Notes: generated by a model not told the origin, from the sequence alone. Shown: positions 1-11,307, counted from the stretch's first letter. The stretch: DNA of 64,000 bases from Craspedostauros australis (GCA_026770025.1 JAMXDE010000046.1:62001-126000), one strand, 5' to 3'. A program made the numbers and translations.

Positions 1-324
1 GATCCTGACGGTCAGTACATCAAGCACCATCTCCCCGTACTGTCCAAGCTCCCCGCGAAGTACATCTACGAACCATGGAAGGCACCGCCGGCGATATTGA
101 AGACTGCGGGCATCCAGCTTGGCAAGAATTACCCGTACCCTGTCGTGGAGCACACCGTGATTTCCAAGAAGAACATGGCGCGCATGAAGGAGGCCTACGA
201 TCAGCACAAGGCGGTGCAGGCAGCAACTGCCAAATCATCGACGAAAGCCAAAGCGAAGGCGGCCGGCAAGTCGGACTCGAAACGCGTCACGAAGAAGTCC
301 ACCAGAGCCAAAGTCAAGCTGTAG
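1..324 (+). CDS. Cryptochrome/(6-4) photolyase family protein, 3' end only (copy A)
   Basis: This is the last ~107 codons of a gene running off the left edge. The protein has the end of the FAD-binding domain of the animal-type cryptochrome/(6-4) photolyase family (IYEPWKAP, then a YPYPVVEH segment), followed by a short Lys/Ala/Ser-rich basic tail after which it stops. Family members bind FAD and act either in blue-light signalling or in repair of (6-4) photoproducts; this fragment cannot separate the two. The same sequence recurs almost base for base at 9500-9823 (constant offset 9499). The upstream part is not visible, so whether this copy is complete is unknown. The basic tail could serve nuclear targeting (inference). 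Confidence 0.85.
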   Translation, partial: DPDGQYIKHHLPVLSKLPAKYIYEPWKAPPAILKTAGIQLGKNYPYPVVEHTVISKKNMARMKEAYDQHKAVQAATAKSSTKAKAKAAGKSDSKRVTKKSTRAKVKL

Positions 325-1378
325 CGAACGCTTGCTTACTCCAACTGACCGCACCTCCTGAAGCGCAATGGATAGGGCGCCTCTCCAGCGACATGTTGTG
401 TTGGCGAGGCTGGTCATGAACAGTCTTCTGGAAGGCATCAATGCGAGCGTTGAAAACCGTTACACCGACATTCCGCTTGGCGCCAATATAGCAAGAACAA
501 AAAGCGCGGCGAAAACAGCACGGACACCTGGTCGATTCGAACGATGACACTGCCATGGACAGCTGACTTCATTGCGAGCCCGCTCCCACCGGATGCGCAA
601 TAAGCCAGTGAACACTTGCGCTTGCACGTGGCCAGCACCGACTATGTCATGCACAGAGCGCTGGATAGAACAGAGCAATATATCGTAGAAGAAATTGGGA
701 ATGGCGTATGGGAGCATACGATACCCTCTGCTTTGTTCCATCACTCTGCTGCTGTACTCTGAAAGGTAGAATGCGATAACCAGCAGCACCCGAAGTTCTC
801 AGTTCTGCACACGCACCCCGTATGGGCTTGCACAAATTCAGTGTTTGGGTACTGCTGATCATTGGGGGCTTTGGCCATCAGCTTCCCTGCATAGGTACTC
901 CGTGCCGAATGCGGAGCGTTCTTGTGCTTTGACCGTGTGACTCAGAACGTTGGCGTGTGCGCTGTGTTGATTCCGATCGAGGCCGCGTTGCCACCTTGTG
1001 ACGAAGGTCTTGTCTACATGGTTCGCGCTTTTCAATTCGCTTCGTGTCGGGAGCAAGACCAAATCGCTGCTGTGTCTCGCGATGGAAAGTTCTGGACGAA
1101 GATTTTTGAGATTTATGACCCGATCCGAGAACAATGTTTGTTCTGTGCAGAGTTCGTACTTGTTCTGTGAGTGATGTTGGTCCTCTTGTTCCTTTCGCTG
1201 ATGTGGCCAACAACGAGGCAGAAGTGAATTTTGGCTGGTTCCTCACGCAAGAACGCCAAGAGCCATGTGGCAAGGAGGGGGCTGAATGGCAATTGTGGGC
1301 CGCAAGGAGGGTCGGAGACGACCGAATGAAGACGGGCAGTTGTACCAACATGAACGCCAACATCGGCGCTGGACAGGT

Positions 1379-1380
<2 letters not shown>

Positions 1381-1410
<30 letters not shown>
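1381..1410. repeat. (CAT)10 microsatellite
   Basis: Ten CAT units in copy A; the equivalent place in copy B (about 18063-18074) has four. The length difference arose after the duplication. Confidence 0.95.
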
Positions 1411-2665
1411 TGCCATCAATAGGTCCCACCATGTTGTTGCTGTTGCTCGTCACATGCGGGCAAGTTGAAGTCGGCTGCGACTCATTCCCATTTCGGAACT
1501 GTTTCTAAACTCTTGGATGGGTCATGCTGTTTCCGCAATTCCCATCACAAGGTAATATCATAGAATAGAACCTTGCGGAGAAGCGGCTCTTATGATTCGG
1601 ATTCACGTATCGTGCATGCTTCTTCAGTTTTATAGCGTGGCCTTTGAGATTCATGGCGAAACGAGAACGAGGCGGAACACGTCTGTTGGCCGGTGTTCAG
1701 GCCATCCTCGAGTCCACACTTGGCTCCTCTGAGCATCAGCAACCAGCCATTTCTTCGCCACCAAATTGCAACGACAACGGCAATCTTGAATGATCTGCGT
1801 TGTGCGAAGGCAATCTTGCATGTTGCGCATCGTTCTGCATCCCAAACACACCCAGTCGACCTTGGACAACTTGTGAGATTGTTGTTGTCGTGTCAAAGTG
1901 TTGTTGCTCACAATCGCAACTGTGTCTTGCACATGTGACTACTTTTTTGGCTGGAACGAGTAGTGAATCGATATGATTGGTTACATTGCGTTGCGTGATA
2001 ATTTGCTATGGCCAAGAGACACTCGCTGTGTATCGCGGCCGGACATTTATGCAGAATCGGTAGCTCCACACAATAATTGCACAAACAGCACCCAAGTGGC
2101 AACCAATACCGAAATCAAACAACTCCAACACACGAACCAAGGGCATATCTACAACAATTATGACCCTGAGAACCAACCAATAGTTGCGTGCACTTTTTGT
2201 GCCTTCGATGCTATCAATACCAGCAGGCCAGTCATGGTCGTCGTTGGGTCGTGATACTGCCGCAGGAGCACATCACCTCGAGCGCTTGACGCTGCGGAAT
2301 CGGTAAAAGCACAACACGAAGAATGTCCGTTTTGCCAGTTATCGTCGCAATTCGTCGTCATGGATGGTCCTGCCTCCGGACGCGACGACGGAGGAGCGAT
2401 GAAACTGTTCCGATGGAATTGGAGAGATGCGGACTCGACCAACGATGACGATGACTTCCACCATGCGTTGTGGCGCATCATGGACTGCGACTGCGCAACT
2501 CCCAAGAGGTATCTTGCGCACTCCGTAACACGATTGACCAAGATCTCTCGACTCCAACCGCGCTGATGCGGAAGCACACGAAGCACACACAACCACGCCA
2601 TTGCGCACATGATGAATGTAGTTCCGACAGTACATCGCCGACCACCACATGACCAATGGTAACTT

Positions 2666-2676
2666 CCCCCCCCCCC

Positions 2677-2707
<31 letters not shown>
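2666..2707. repeat. C / CA / GA simple-sequence tract upstream of NOX
   Basis: A run of C, then CA, then GA dinucleotides, about 180 bases before the NOX start. The copy B equivalent (about 19271-19295) is much shorter in its C and CA parts. Confidence 0.9.
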
Positions 2708-2890
2708 GCTCCATTCATAGGTCGTACTCGCAACAGACAAGCAGCTCAACAACATCGAAGCCTCATAAAATCGAAAGCGCTGCCACATGCACCTTGCACA
2801 GACACTCAAGAGCCACAGCAACACATCATCATCACCAATACAAAAAAGGCTACTCTGCAACGATAGCGACAAGCATCGCATCAAACCTCC

Positions 2891-5854
2891 ATGATGAGTC
2901 AACACGGATCCCAACACAGACGCGCGGCCGATGACAACGCTGGCAAGGAGGCCGACTCTCGCTTCCTTGGGAGCTTGTACGCCATGACGGACATGGGCAA
3001 CTACAAGCCAATGGAGCTGTCGTCCGACAAAAGCCGGGCTCCACCCACGCCGAAGCGCTCCGGTCAATCAAGCACCAGGAGGAGCGCATCCGGTGGCAAG
3101 GCGAAGAAACCCGCCAAGAACAACTCCGGCAGCCAGCCGACCATGACCCGCAGGACGAGCCGCGTGCCAACCCGCAACTACAGCGACAACCTCACGTCGA
3201 ACAGTGGTCACTTCTCGTGCGACGACGGTCATTTCTATGGTGACCATTCGCAGGAGCTGCGTCGCGTCCTTTCGGTCCAGAAACGAAGCTCCAAGAATGG
3301 GGACTCTGTGCTCGTGGCTCAGCCCACCCCAAGCGAGCAGCAGGAGTTCACGTCGCCCTACTTTGATCAGTACCCCAATCACAGCCAGCCCCGCCAGCAC
3401 CATTACGTCGATGGCAACGCACGGTCCACCGTTCGATTCTTTGACGCGCCGGAAGACGACATCCAAATGGATGATCTTTTCCAGGAGCCGCAAGCCACGT
3501 ACGATCATGCACCAGCTCCAACAGGATACGAGTCGGCCGTTCCGCAAATCGACATCGACGTCGAAGCGCCCACCGCGCCCACTGACCTGTTCCGCGACGA
3601 GACCAGCGGAAAGTCCCTCGGTTTGGATATGCTGGACAAAACCGCGCGCCAAACTTCGCCGTACCACCAACAGACACCATCTCAGAATCCACCACCGCCG
3701 GATTCCAACTCCTCGCCGAACACCGCCTACAAGTTCAAGGCATTCAAGAAGAAGCTCCTGCAGCACAAGACATTGAAGATCATCCAGATCTCCCTCGTCG
3801 TCTTCATCAACCTCATGACACTCTTCGGTGGATTGTACAAGAACGGAGTTGTCATCGACACCGACTCAGCCGAACGCACCGCCCGCGGTCTCATCCTCGT
3901 CAACGGCGTGGAACGTCCCATCGTGGCGAGCAACCTCTTCCAGCTCCTTTGCATCATCGTGGCACGATCCAGCGCGTTCTTCATGTATCCAGGTGAGTTC
4001 GATTCATGCTCAATGTAGATGGTGCCATCGCCATTGTATTCTACACCAAACATCATCCTGCACACGCATGTGTGTATCTCTGTTTTCACCGCAACTCGCA
4101 ACTCACACCATTATCAAACACCACTCCCCCCTCCCCTCCACTCTCCTCCATTTCTCATGTTACCACATTGCCACATTGCCACTTTGCCACTTGGCTATTC
4201 CAACACACGCACACGCGCACACCCACCCACACGCACATACTTCACAGCACTCGTCATGGTGTACATCAGCAAGCTCAGAGCCATCACCAGCTTCCTCGCA
4301 CGCACCACCGTATCCATGTTCCTCGACTGTGACCTCCACGAGCTCCATCTGTACTGTGGATACACCATCCTCATCTTCAGCATCAGCCACACCCTGGCAC
4401 ATCTCATCCGATGGGCAGATCAAGGCAACCTCAACCTCGTCTTCGATCACTTCACAGGCCTCACCGGCTTCCTCATCATCACCAGCTGCATCCTCATCTG
4501 CACGCCCATGTTCATGTACAGGCAGAAGATCAAGTACGAGATCCGCAAGAACCTGCACTACCTCTTCCTCCTCTTCGGCGTGGCCCTGTGCTTCCACACC
4601 AAGCCGGCTGCGATGCCCAACGGTGGCTTCACGCAGTACGTGTTTGGAACCGTGATGATCCTGTACGTCCTCGACAACGCGTACTGCTACTTCATCATGA
4701 CGGAGAAGATCGAAACCACGAAGTTCGACGTGCTCCCGACGGGAGTGCAGATGACCATGAGGGTGTCGGAGGAGTTCCAGAAGAAGGGGGCCAACGGTGG
4801 GTACTGCTACGTGTGTCTGCCATGGATCGACAAGAAGCAGTGGCATGCGTTCTCTCTCTTCGAGAATCCCGGCAACCCGACGGAACGCCAGATCTTCATG
4901 CAGAAGGGCGGTGACTGGACCAGCAAGGTCCATCGTGTGCTGCAGAGAGACACGGTCCGCCCGGTGTGGGTGCAGGGTCCGTTCCCCAGTCCGTACAACA
5001 GCGCCGAGAAGTACGACAGCCAGATCCTGGTCGCATCTGGCATCGGCATCACGCCGGCGCTGTCCGTGATCCGCGCGCAGAAGGACAGCCGTCGCATCAA
5101 CTTGGTGTGGGCTGTGCGCGACAAGCACCTGCTTGAGTTCTTCCTGCGTCACCTGTACCTGGATCACAAGGGCTGGAATCTGATCTTTTACACTGGCAAG
5201 ACGCCTTTGGATGACGAGCACATGGAGATCTTTTCGAACACGAACATCTGTATCATCAAGGGTCGTCCGAAGCTGGGTGATGTGATTCCCAACATCATCT
5301 ACGGCATCGAGTCTGGCGAAGGATTGCCGGAGCGGTACGTCCCTGACGAGAAGATGGGAGCATCGGAGCTGCTGGTGGATATGCTGGGCGGTGGTGGCAC
5401 ATCCTACAGTCGCAGCGACAGTGGCGATGGTGATGCCGGAGGTGGTGGTAGCGACACCGAGACTGGAGTCGACAACAACGTGGAGGACGATTTCGATGAT
5501 ACCGCCAGCGTCACAACACAACAGATCAACGAGGTGATCGAGACAGCCAAGCACTACGGCTTCGAGCTGGATGGTATCAACAAGGAGGGTCTGAAGACAC
5601 AGCCCGATGTGAGATGCCCCAAGGCCAATCGCAACCGTCGTTCGACTGCCATTGCTGAGAATCTGCGGTTGGCCTTCAAGCCTTGGGAGTTCAACGCCGA
5701 GGCGAGGCCGTACGTGAAGAGTCTGAGCAAGAAGCTTGTGATGAAGACGTGGGGCTTGATGTACTGTGGTGGTGCGAAAGTGGTGGAGAAGGACCTTCGC
5801 AAGATCGGTTCTGAGCTGAAGGTGGACCTGCACATCGAGTCGTTTGGTTGGTAG
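2891..5854 (+). CDS. NADPH oxidase / ferric reductase-like transmembrane protein (NOX copy 1), join(2891..3992,4248..5854)
   Basis: A 902-residue NOX-type flavocytochrome that passes electrons from NADPH through FAD and two hemes across a membrane. The intron is GTGAGT...TTCACAG, 255 bases, and joining it keeps the frame. Residues 1-290 are polar and probably disordered; no EF-hand is visible. TM segments start near 296 and 346. Heme ligands are H401/H415 (14 apart) and H471/H484 (13 apart), the same spacings as in mammalian gp91phox. The FAD site is HAFS (567-570; usually HPFS/T). The NADPH site includes GIGITP (632-637). An acidic Gly/Ser/Asp-rich insertion (about 730-790) splits the NADPH-binding domain. 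The CG motif (C874) and an aromatic C-terminus are typical. Start chosen at the first ATG, which is shared with copy 2. Substrate and membrane location are not shown by sequence. Confidence 0.9.
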
Positions 5855-6108
5855 GAGTGAGAGTAGATTGGAGATCTGATTGATTTCATGTTACTTGCAA
5901 TTTACTTGCGTGGCATTGCGCAGGAGCTGGGCAATTGATTCACACCACGGGCAGTGGTGGGGAGAATAGAACTAGATACTGACATAGAGCAGGAAACGTT
6001 GCACCAGAAAAGTCCGCGGCGATGAGCCTCAATGCATCGTGCACCGCGGCCTTTGGCCCTGTTTCTTCGTTCAAGCCTTCGACCTTCCTCCTTCATTGTA
6101 GTCTGGTG
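5855..6108. repeat. NOX1 3' flank shared with NOX3 (29613-29866)
   Basis: The roughly 250 bases after the NOX1 stop are nearly identical to those after the NOX3 stop and unrelated to the NOX2 flank. They probably contain the 3' UTR and mark one end of the NOX1/NOX3 duplication. Confidence 0.85.
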
Positions 6109-7188
6109 CCTCAAACAAACAGACCCCAAAAATTGGTTTCAGATTTTGGATCCATTTTTCCCGATCTCAGACTTGGATCTGTAGACACTCAATCGAATAT
6201 CTCTTTACATCTACGTAAACTTAAGAGTCAGGGCTATCCAGGAAAGTAATAACATTATCTTGTTGTTACTCCTATCTTGTCGATCTTGATGTGTGTGTTG
6301 ACTTCCTTGGTGTGGTTTTGCCTTCGGACGACGGACGGACCGGTTTTTTCGGATCTGGTTGGTTGCTGTTGGTTACACGCAGGATTCTACAGAAGTCTGG
6401 TAGGATCATGCCTCTTTTCTTCGAGGTTTTTCGACTCTCCACCTTTGAAGTCTCCAGACTTAGAGGTCTTTGGCTCAATCTGTAGATTAGACATCATTTC
6501 AGAATCCTCTCTCTGAGGCGGTCACGACCATATGGTCTATATGGTGTTTGAGTGCGATGGTATGGTGGTATGCTTGCGTTTAGTGCTCCCATGGAGGTCG
6601 GAATGATATTTGATCACTCGGATCCTCAATTTCGGTGGCAAGTTTGGAGAATTCTGGTTCCATTGATTGCGTCACCATGACGTCATCGGCCGTTAAAACA
6701 CTCCTTTGAACCAACCAGAGCAAGAAAAACATGCCAAACACAAGCCCAAACGTCCGTGAATGATGGGGGTGATTGACGGATCGCATCAGTGCTCACCGAC
6801 AAAGAGAGCAACAGCCACCAAACTTTAGGATTGTATATATAAACGCCATATGACGCTACAATGGCAATACGAGCACAGGAACACACACACGAGCCAAGTC
6901 CGGAGAGTCTGACTTTGGTTGATGCTGTTCTTGGCCTGTTCTTGTTCGGGACTTACGTAGAACGTGTACCACGATCTACAGCGGTGTTCTTGTGATAAAA
7001 AAATCGCCAAAAATCGCCGATGGCACTCGTCGTAGTAGCACAATCAAAGGTTCGCCATCATTTCCATGACGGACTAATGACAGACCCGGAGATGCAAGTC
7101 ACTATTGGTTGCGTGAGGTGGGACAGGCTACAAGGCTGTTTGAGCATGATCCACAGAGTTGAATCCACCGAGTCGTGCGAGTGATACT
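6109..7188. other. Intergenic, no gene seen
   Basis: Only short ORFs without recognisable motifs on either strand. A palindromic TGACGTCA lies at 6678-6685. The interval separates the NOX1 flank from a cluster of transposon remnants. Confidence 0.5.
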
Positions 7189-7243
7189 GGGAGGCGCGGC
7201 AACCATGTATATAGTAACAATGCCGTACACTCGATTCCTGACA
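7189..7243 (+). mobile_element. LTR 3'-end fragment
   Basis: This stretch resembles the last ~55 bases of the solo LTR at 7288-8018: both run from GGGAG through a GCGGCAA block to CCGTAC and TCGATTCC, ending in TGACA here and TAACA there. It is probably the end of a second, older LTR of the same family. Confidence 0.5.
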
Positions 7244-8510
7244 TACATGTAGTCAGTTCATGTGCTGCCATTCGGTCACTGTGTGTATGTTGGAAATCCG
7301 GGCTTATTGGCAGTACTGTAATCTAATCCGCTGTTAGAAACTGTACCGTGTTAGAACTGTGAGCACAATCTCACTCTCTCTTCCGATTTCATTTTTCATA
7401 GTAGGCATCTGTCGCGGTGGCGACTCGGGGCGTCCTGTTGCTCTTAGGTGCTTCTGTCCCCATTCATTATGCTCTGTTCTTGCTTCCTCATCTTGGCATT
7501 GATGTTGCTTGCCTCTGCATCGTCGTAGCTGTCTACGTTCACATGGTAGGAATCTGCAGTCCTGAGCACTTGACTATCATATGTTTCCGTTGTTGATCTC
7601 ATGACACCATCGTCCCACGATCGATGTCAACCTTGGTGATGTTCCAAACCTGCGGATGTTCTTTTCCGCAGGAGGGGCGCATGCTGTCCTCTGAAGGGGG
7701 TGCGTCACTTGCCCATTGACTTGCTGTTCTGACTGACGTCGTCGTCTGTATGGTTGTCATGGTTGGTTTGGTATCGGGACCTCCTGATCCGCCGTTGGTG
7801 TCGTTCTTACATTACCAGAGGACAGACTACGCTCCTCGCGGTAGTACAGGTATCAATCACGTCCGTGTCCTTAGTCATAGTCAGAATGACATGGTATTCA
7901 AAGGTATGACGAATAGTCTCCAAACATGTGACGAATAATACTTAATATTGTGACGAATAATGTTGGGAGATGCGGCAATCATGGGATTCCGACAAAGCCG
8001 TACCCTCGATTCCTAACATGTGTAATGAGTTGGTCATATGTGCATGCAAAACGTCAAGAATACTTGATTATACAAACCCCACCACCCCAAGCACACTCCA
8101 ACAGACCTGGCGACGAAGTATGAGGTCTCCAATCTATCTGGAAGGTATTCAAATCGATGGATCTAGATATTGAGTGGTGCTGTGTGTGGCAGTACTGTGA
8201 CCTACGCATCATACTGTGCAGTAGATTGTCAATATATGCATATACAATTTCAATTGCAATCGCAATCCAACCCGGCTCCCACTTCCAACACACCCCAAAG
8301 GACCTGGTCACGAAGTATGAGGTCTCCCATCCATCTGGAAGGTATTCAAATCGATGGATTGGAGACCTCATACTTCGTGGCCAGGTCCGTTGGAGTGTGG
8401 TTGGAGTGGTGGGGTTGGTCTAATCAAGTATGCTCGACGTTTTGTATGCACATATGACCAACTCATTACACACAGTGACCGAATGGCAGCACATGAACTG
8501 ACTACATGTA
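7244..8510. repeat. Inverted repeat (fold-back), 153-bp arms, left arm split by a solo LTR
   Basis: The left arm is 7244-7287 plus 8025-8133; the right arm is 8358-8510 in reverse complement. Each totals 153 bases, with about nine mismatches in the 111 bases I compared directly. The ~224-base spacer contains a further direct copy of the inner arm sequence (about 8279-8352). No coding capacity. It could be a MITE-like fold-back element or an inverted duplication. Confidence 0.8.
7288..8018 (+). mobile_element. Solo LTR of a copia-type element
   Basis: This 731-base block begins TGTTGGAAATC and ends TTCCTAACA, giving near-inverted LTR termini. It is flanked by TGTGTA on both sides (7282-7287 and 8019-8024), consistent with a 5-6 bp target-site duplication. 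A second copy of nearly the same length (732) lies in reverse at 52043-52774. No internal retrotransposon sequence adjoins it here, so it is best read as a solo LTR left by LTR-LTR recombination. It sits inside the left arm of the inverted repeat, hence is younger than that repeat. Confidence 0.75.
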
Positions 8511-8950
8511 ATCTGAATCTCCTTGCAGTGGGATGTAGACCGTTCCAAGGTAGGTACATGCCAATGGCTGATGTTAGAATGCAATTGATAATAGCTGGTT
8601 TGACCCTCTGCTCAACAGGATTCATCGACAACATCATAAACTAGAGTACTTTCCACTGTTCTGCAGGGAAGTGGTTGATGTGTTGACTTCGTGGCTAAAT
8701 TATTATTTTCGAGCCTGTCGCAGCGATACGCTGGCCATTTCATTGATCCAATCATCGTGTCAGAAACAAAAACGGCCTGGTTAGTGAATTTGCTCATCGT
8801 AGTATCTTTGTAGTATCGTGGTGGTATCGGTGTGACGTCACCAATTTGAGTCGTGATTGCGCCAATAAATGTTCCTGATGGCGCGCAAGTGTGACTGGTG
8901 CATACACATCCGTGCACACACTCCCACACTCCTGCACCGAAGTGCAAAAG
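8511..8950. other. Intergenic / intron remnant before truncated cryptochrome
   Basis: No gene. The last bases are C/T-rich and end in CAAAAG directly before the first cryptochrome codon, like the 3' end of an intron. No earlier cryptochrome exon is seen upstream. A TGACGTCA palindrome is at 8833-8840. Confidence 0.5.
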
Positions 8951-9823
8951 CCATCCACAACGGCCCTGTCGGCCTACATGATCTTGGGATGCTTGTCGCC
9001 TCGCACCTTCTGGTATGCCATCATAGACGCCATGGAGCGGACGCACGCTACGCCGTCCAAGCCGCCGGTCAGCTTGCACGGCCAGCTCATGTGGCGCGAC
9101 TTCAACAACCTCATCGCGCACGCCGCCAACCAGGAACATGCCGGGAGCTGGGGCGGCATGGTCAACAACAAGTACTGTCGGCAGGTGCCGTGGGACGACG
9201 ATGGAGAGCTGCTGGCGGCATGGAAGGCAGGGCAGACAGGGTATCCATGGATCGATGCCTGCATGGCGCAGCTGCGCAACGAAGGCTGGATCCACCATTT
9301 GGGCCGCCACGCCGTCGCCTGTTTCCTCACGCGAGGCGACCTGTGGCAGAGCTGGGAGAAGGGCGCGGAACACTTTGAGGGCGAGCTGCTCGACGCCGAT
9401 TACGCCTTGAACACCTTCAATTGGCTGTGGCTGTCCTGCAGCGGCTTCTTCTACCAGTACTTTCGATGTTATTCTCCGGTCGCTTTCCAAAAGAAGAACG
9501 ATCCCGACGGTCAGTACATCAAGCACCATCTCCCCGTACTGTCCAAGCTCCCCGCGAAGTACATCTACGAACCATGGAAGGCACCGCCGGCGATATTGAA
9601 GACTGCGGGCATTCAGCTTGGCAAGAATTATCCGTACCCTGTCGTGGAGCACACCGTGATTTCCAAGAAGAACATGGCGCGCATGAAGGAGGCCTACGAT
9701 CAGCACAAGGCGGTGCAGGCAGCAACTGCCAAATCATCGACGAAAGCCAAAGCGAAGGCGGCCGGCAAGTCGGACTCGAAACGCGTCACGAAGAAGTCTA
9801 CCAGAGCCAAAGTCAAGCTGTAG
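8951..9823 (+). pseudogene. Cryptochrome/(6-4) photolyase, 5'-truncated copy B
   Basis: The reading frame encodes about 290 residues of the FAD-binding domain: PSTTALS, GCLSPRTFW, a WRDF segment, GYPWIDA, a GWIHHLGRHAVACFLTRGDL block, LDADYALN, NWLWLSCSGFFYQYFRCYSP and IYEPWKAP, then a basic tail. Motif order and spacing match animal-type cryptochrome/(6-4) photolyase. Full proteins are about 500-550 residues; the N-terminal photolyase domain and start of the FAD domain are missing, and no such sequence lies in the 3 kb upstream. Homology starts exactly after an AG at 8949-8950, so this looks like a last exon whose upstream exons were lost at the duplication breakpoint. The nearest in-frame ATG (8978) falls inside the conserved domain. 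The frame itself is unbroken, so the truncation may be recent. Confidence 0.75.
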
Positions 9824-10655
9824 CGAACGCTTGCTTACTCCAACCGACCACACCTCCTGAAGCGCAATGGATAGGGCGCCTCTCCAGCTGCGTGTTGTGT
9901 TGGCGAGGCTGGTCATGAGCAGTCTTCTGAAAGGCGTCAATGCGAGCGTTGGAAACCGTTACACCGACATTCCGCTTGGCGCCAATATAGCAAGAACAAA
10001 AAGCGCGGCGAAAACAGCACGGACACATGGTCGATTCGGACGAGGACACTGCCATGGACAGCTGACTTCATTGCGAGCCCGATCCCACCGGATGTACAAT
10101 AAGCCAGTGAACACTCGCGCTTGCACGTGGCCAGCACCGACTATGTCATGCACAGAGCGCTGGATAGAACAGAGCAATAGATCGTAGAAGAAATTGGGAA
10201 TGACGTGTGGGAGCATACGATACCCTCTGCTTTGTTCCATCACTGTACTGCTGTACTCCGAAAGGTAGAACACAGCAACCAGCAGCACCCGAAGTTCTCA
10301 GTTCTGCACACGCACTCTGTATGGGCTTGCATGAACGCAGGGTTTAGGTACTGCTGATCATGAGAGGCTTTGGCCATCAGCTTCCCCGCATAGGTACTCC
10401 TTGCCGAATGCGGAGCGTTCTTGTGCTTTGACCGTGTGACTCAGAACGTTGGCGTGTGCGCTGTGTTGATTCCGATCGAGGTCACGTGATGGCCTTGTGA
10501 CGAAGGTCTTGTCTCATGGTTCGCGCTTTTCAATTCGCTTCGTGTCGGGAGCAAGACCAAATCGCTGCTCTGTGTCTCGCGATGGAAAGTTCCGGACGAA
10601 GATCTTTGAGATTGATGACCCGATCCGAGAACAATGTTTGTTCTGTGCAGAGTCC
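9824..10655. other. Intergenic, paralogous to 325-1145
   Basis: This is the cryptochrome 3' flank of copy B. No gene is seen; small ORFs correspond to non-conserved frames of copy A. Confidence 0.6.
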
Positions 10656-10660
10656 GTTGG

Positions 10661-11283
10661 TGTTAGAACGAAATCAAGGATGGGATTCCGCACCGAAACG
10701 TAGAGTGATCAGATCGTTGTTGGGGTGAGGATGAGTGTTTGTTATTGAGTGTTATTCGTATGGTAGTATGAATGCAGGCGAGCTCACAAGATGGATTCTT
10801 GAGAACTGTGAGCATGAGAGAGACATGACAGGTCTCATGCAAATTGCAAGTGAAATTAACACGGAGACAACACGGCAAATGTGCGTGTTACTGCGTGAAG
10901 ATGAGGTGCAAAAGTCAATGAACAAAACACCGCGATAGCCTGTGTTGTGAATTACGTCTTCTCACAATGTTGCTAGTAGTACGATCACACGATTGATCGT
11001 ATTCACTTGAGAAGGTCAGGGCAAGATTCGCACGTGTCACACCCAAGATCCAAGTCTGTCCTGATTGGGCAGATTGGCTCATCTTGGCAAGAAATCAATT
11101 TCCACGACATTTTTGGATCTGTGATTGAGGGAAAACGATTCTTGCGACGCGAAATGCGACACAAATCTGACACAACGGATTTTCGACCAAAATTTCCGTT
11201 CGGAACGGAAAAGGTAAGAAAAGTGGAGATTTCTGATTGGTCGACGGGTGTCGCTATTGTTAGAGATTTAGCGTGCGCTAATA
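10661..11283 (-). repeat. 3' LTR of the copia element
   Basis: 623 bases, matching the other LTR at all but two positions. It contains an 8+8 bp dyad around one central G (11194-11210) and a stem ACGATCA/TGATCGT at 10981-11000, both kept in the partner LTR. These are candidates for transcription-factor sites or RNA hairpins. Confidence 0.95.
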
Positions 11284-11307
11284 CTCCCCAAAGCGTGTCC
11301 CGGACAT

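Larger units (their letters stand above)
325..2890. other. Intergenic, paralogous to 9824-10655 plus 17834-19478
   Basis: No convincing gene. Short ORFs on both strands have no recognisable motif and are not conserved in frame with copy B. It holds a CAT microsatellite and a C/CA/GA tract. A TATA-like ATAAAATCG lies about 120 bases before the NOX start (2765-2773) and is kept in copy B (19353 onward), so the 3' end of this interval probably contains the NOX promoter and 5' UTR. Confidence 0.6.
1..5854 (+). repeat. Segmental duplication, copy A (cryptochrome 3' end to NOX)
   Basis: Sequence from base 1 to the NOX stop codon is paralogous, in the same order and orientation, to 9500-22442 once the retrotransposon at 10661-17833 is removed. 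The cryptochrome end, its 3' flank, the intergenic stretch and both NOX exons all align, with small indels and simple-repeat length changes. The left limit is outside the window. Similarity between the copies ends at the NOX stop codon: the 3' flanks are unrelated, and copy A instead shares its 3' flank with the third NOX. Confidence 0.9.

Noticed and set aside
3993-4247. ORF reading through the NOX1 intron (611-codon frame from 4019)
   Set aside because: GTGAGT and a pyrimidine/CA-rich TTCACAG border this stretch in all three NOX copies; it varies in length (255, 255, 218 bases) and joining the exons restores the family order of TM segments.
4160-5833. 557-codon minus-strand ORF opposite NOX1 exon 2, with matching ORFs opposite NOX2 and NOX3
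   Set aside because: Antisense shadow created by C-rich third positions in the NOX codons; its His/Leu/Val-heavy sequence has no domain and conservation follows from the sense gene.
7750-7938. 62-residue ORF nearly repeated at 52123-52311
   Set aside because: Conserved between copies only because both lie inside the same LTR; no coding motif.
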